Shown one piece after another: positions 62,001-64,000 of a stretch of DNA of 64,000 nt. Source of the DNA: Theobroma cacao. Taxonomy: Eukaryota; Streptophyta; Magnoliopsida; Malvales; Malvaceae. Each line of letters begins with the position of its first letter. Within the stretch, counting starts at the first letter, position 1. The position numbers and the translations under genes are program-made. The notes beneath the pieces were generated by a model, which saw only the letters and a program-made list of their open reading frames with translations, was not told the DNA's origin and did no database searches. Location: NCBI RefSeq assembly GCF_000208745.1, contig NC_030850.1:6534748-6598747 (forward strand), read 5' to 3'.

Positions 62001-63956
62001 CTTTTGTTATTCCGTTCCTCTTATTGTTTCTTTAAATGAAATTTAAAATAAATATTGCCGCCTTTATGCAATAGTTTCTGCTGAACTGGATTCCACAATT
62101 TGTCTTAAATTATGCTGAGTGTGGAATCTAAGATTTTTTCATAAAATAATTCTAAAATCTGATTAATTATTTCTGCTTAGTAATTATCTTGCTTTATTGG
62201 TCTAATCTTATGTTTCATCCGTCTATTTTTCTAAAACAATGAGTAATTATGTCAGACTACTGACTTGATTACCAAAGTAACTGAATCTTTGTTTGTAACA
62301 AGACAAAGGATGGAAAGGGTATTTGAATGTGGGACCTTGAGCCTCACACGGCAGGTTGTTTTAAAGTAGCATCTGATATCATTAGTGAAATGGCAAATAA
62401 ATTTTCCTGTTATGCAACAGCCGCATGCCTATCAGTGGAAGAACTTTATTTTGTTAAATAAAATGTGGGCCTCGTCATAATATTGAAAAGCAATGAAATT
62501 CTGTTATATAGCTTAGGTAGCAAAAATAACCCTGCTTTTCTTTCCTTATTCATGAATATTGTATTTATCCATCATATGCATAAGAATTTAAGCAGAGATG
62601 ACTTACTAAAGTCAGAACTATGATTTGTTATGAAATTTCTTGTTTTCTATATTTGTCATGGCAGCTTGTATTACCATTTCAGACACATTCAAAAAGAAAA
62701 ATGTTATTCCATTTGTTTGCAACAATAATGCCTAGATATCGTCCAATATTAAAATACTCTTTGTTAAAGAGAAACCTCTGTGGTTATTCGACATTGTTAT
62801 GATGTTTTCGTTAAAGATGTACCTTTAATAGCTTGTTATAAAGTGAGATATTAGAACCTAGCTAGCTAATCTTGTTTGTGAGGTGAAAACCAAGGCCACA
62901 TTTGGATTATATAGGTGTGATAGTTTTTTGAGTGCTTGCACCCTCATGTGTGATTTGACAAACTGGATGTCTTCTTTTCTCACATGCATAGGAAGGTTTA
63001 GAAGAGAGAGTTTCTCTGAGGACTTTGATCATCCTGAGACAATCTTTCAAGCTACATTTGGGAACAAATGGTATACTTGGTCTTCTAGGGGGGAATCTTC
63101 TTTCCAAAATTCAGAATCTGGATATGAGTGGAGAGAAAAATCAGGCTGGACTAATCAAAGAAGAAAACAGTGGGAGACTATGAGTGAAACTGAGTCTGAG
63201 GATGAGTCATGTGCTGTAGGATCATGTTCTGATAGATCAATCCTTGGTCTGCCTCCAACTGGCCCCTTGAAAATTGAAGATGTTAAAAATGCGTAAGTAC
63301 TTTGGTGCTTTCATTCAACTTGAATGTGAAGAGGCCTGTCATCTTGAAGATTGGACATATTCCAGCTTTTCCTTTGCTCCAATTCTTTTTATGTATCCTA
63401 AAATTATTAATATTTACCTTGCAGTTTCCGTTTATCAGCTTTAAAGTGGCATCCTGATAAGCATCAAGGTCCTTCACAGGTTAGTTAGAGTTTCCAAATT
63501 CCAATATTATTTTTATATTGTTGAATGGTGGCAGTTTTATGAATACTCTCCAATATTTCTGGGTCGTTAACGCATAACCCTCGCATAATATTGGCTTCTG
63601 GTCTAGACAAAAGTTCATGGATTTTTAGTTCCAGTTTATTAAATGTGTTGAGATTCTGTGTGTGTGTGTGTGTGTGTTTGTGTGTTCTTCTTTATTTGTT
63701 TCTTCTTTTTTTGGAGTCTTTTGAGGGGAAGCTGGGGGCAGGGATTCTATTTGGGGCAATCTTTAGATACTTGACTTAGTGGAACTGAGTTGTCATGGCA
63801 TCTGTATTTTCTGTGATTTATTTCCCTTTTTTTATTTATTTAATTTTCGATTTGTGATAGTTACATGATGTGGATGCATGCATGCAGGCAATGGCCGAAG
63901 AGAAATTTAAGCTGTGTGTTGATGCATACAAATCATTGTGTAATGCTCTAGCCTGA
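59004..63956 (+). CDS. DnaJ-domain (J-protein) co-chaperone, probably mitochondrial, 278 aa
   Basis: Seven exons in one frame: 59004-59162, 60093-60122, 60278-60376, 61862-61985, 62992-63292, 63425-63479 and 63888-63956, all GT-AG. The N-terminus (MQISRWRNVLVLKN to 'ASFHSTPV') is basic, hydroxylated and without acidic residues until glutamate 24, like a mitochondrial presequence. Next come 'RYAVRQKRADAKRALKDLLF' and a basic stretch before 'SFSEDFDHPETIFQATFGNK', then an acidic run 'SETESEDESC'. The J domain lies at the very C-terminus: 'LGLPPTGPLKIEDVKNAFRL', 'SALKWHPDKHQGPS' with the HPD tripeptide that activates Hsp70, and helix 'AEEKFKLCVDAYKSLCNAL'. No Gly/Phe or zinc-finger region, so it is a class C J-protein. 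I used the ATG at 59004 because the codons before it in frame lie in a hydrophobic leader stretch without an earlier convincing ATG. Confidence 0.92.
59203..59533. repeat. 167-bp tandem duplication in intron 1 of the J-protein gene
   Basis: Two units, 59203-59369 and 59370 to about 59533, share 'tatgttgaatgctatgggtg', 'gtatttgaaattgcaag' and 'gtcatttcttcaatgaaaaa', with scattered substitutions. Confidence 0.88.
63657..63684. repeat. (TG)n microsatellite in the last intron of the J-protein gene
   Basis: About 13 TG dinucleotides with one interruption, between exons 6 and 7. Confidence 0.92.
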
Positions 63957-64000
63957 GGTGGTTGTTTCATTCAAATGCTTACAGCTCCAAGTAGGTTGTC

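Noticed and set aside
1..64000. CRISPR arrays, operons or bacterial-type systems
   Set aside because: None are present; the repeats seen are transposon ends, microsatellites and segmental duplications of a plant genome.
1..64000. tRNA, rRNA or other structural RNA genes
   Set aside because: I looked for tRNA-like A and B box pairs and rRNA-like stretches and saw none I could support.

Overview
Nuclear DNA of a flowering plant, most likely a eudicot: strongly AT-rich, spliced genes with GT-AG introns, plant-only gene families (UMAMIT/WAT1-type transporters, type I MADS-box), and dense Copia, LINE, hAT-like, CACTA-like and MITE-type relics. I cannot name the species. The window is draft sequence: gaps of unknown bases lie at 44803-44902 (exactly 100 N) and 51495-51967 (473 N), with single N joins at 17278 and 35747.

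Layout. 1-6.8 kb: repeat relics only. 6.8-10.3 kb: an intact seven-exon UMAMIT gene (366 aa) with an unusual GC donor in intron 3. 10.4-24.4 kb: transposon graveyard with a CACTA-like MITE (second copy inverted at 19.9 kb), a LINE RNase H relic, a 2.6 kb gag-only Copia element with intact target duplication, a 1.4 kb hAT-like element filled with AT-rich tandem repeats, and a LINE that kept its 5' half and lost its 3' half. 24.4-28.3 kb: no gene seen. 28.4-42.7 kb: two almost identical 5.7 kb blocks, each with a complete seven-exon UMAMIT21-like gene (352 aa, identical proteins), separated by a diverged third fragment of the same intron, an isolated LTR and a single N. 43.1-44.1 kb: an intronless type I MADS-box gene. 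45.1-50.6 kb: a degenerate full-length Copia element in reverse orientation, then a long LTR-like sequence to 53.3 kb. 53.9-56.5 kb (minus): a two-exon gene for an acidic protein with a lipidation-type N-terminus and an octapeptide repeat. 59.0-64.0 kb (plus): a seven-exon gene for a probably mitochondrial protein with a C-terminal J domain.

How the genes relate. The three UMAMIT genes are a local family sharing exon phases and, where compared, exon lengths; they probably move amino acids or related small solutes across membranes. The MADS gene, the acidic protein and the J-protein are functionally unrelated neighbours. The most important question is whether the 28-43 kb duplication is real, is a false duplication of two haplotypes, or is a collapsed array with a third gene copy hidden at the N. 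I saw no convincing new biological system; the best novelty lies in the structure of that duplication and in a few transposon forms.
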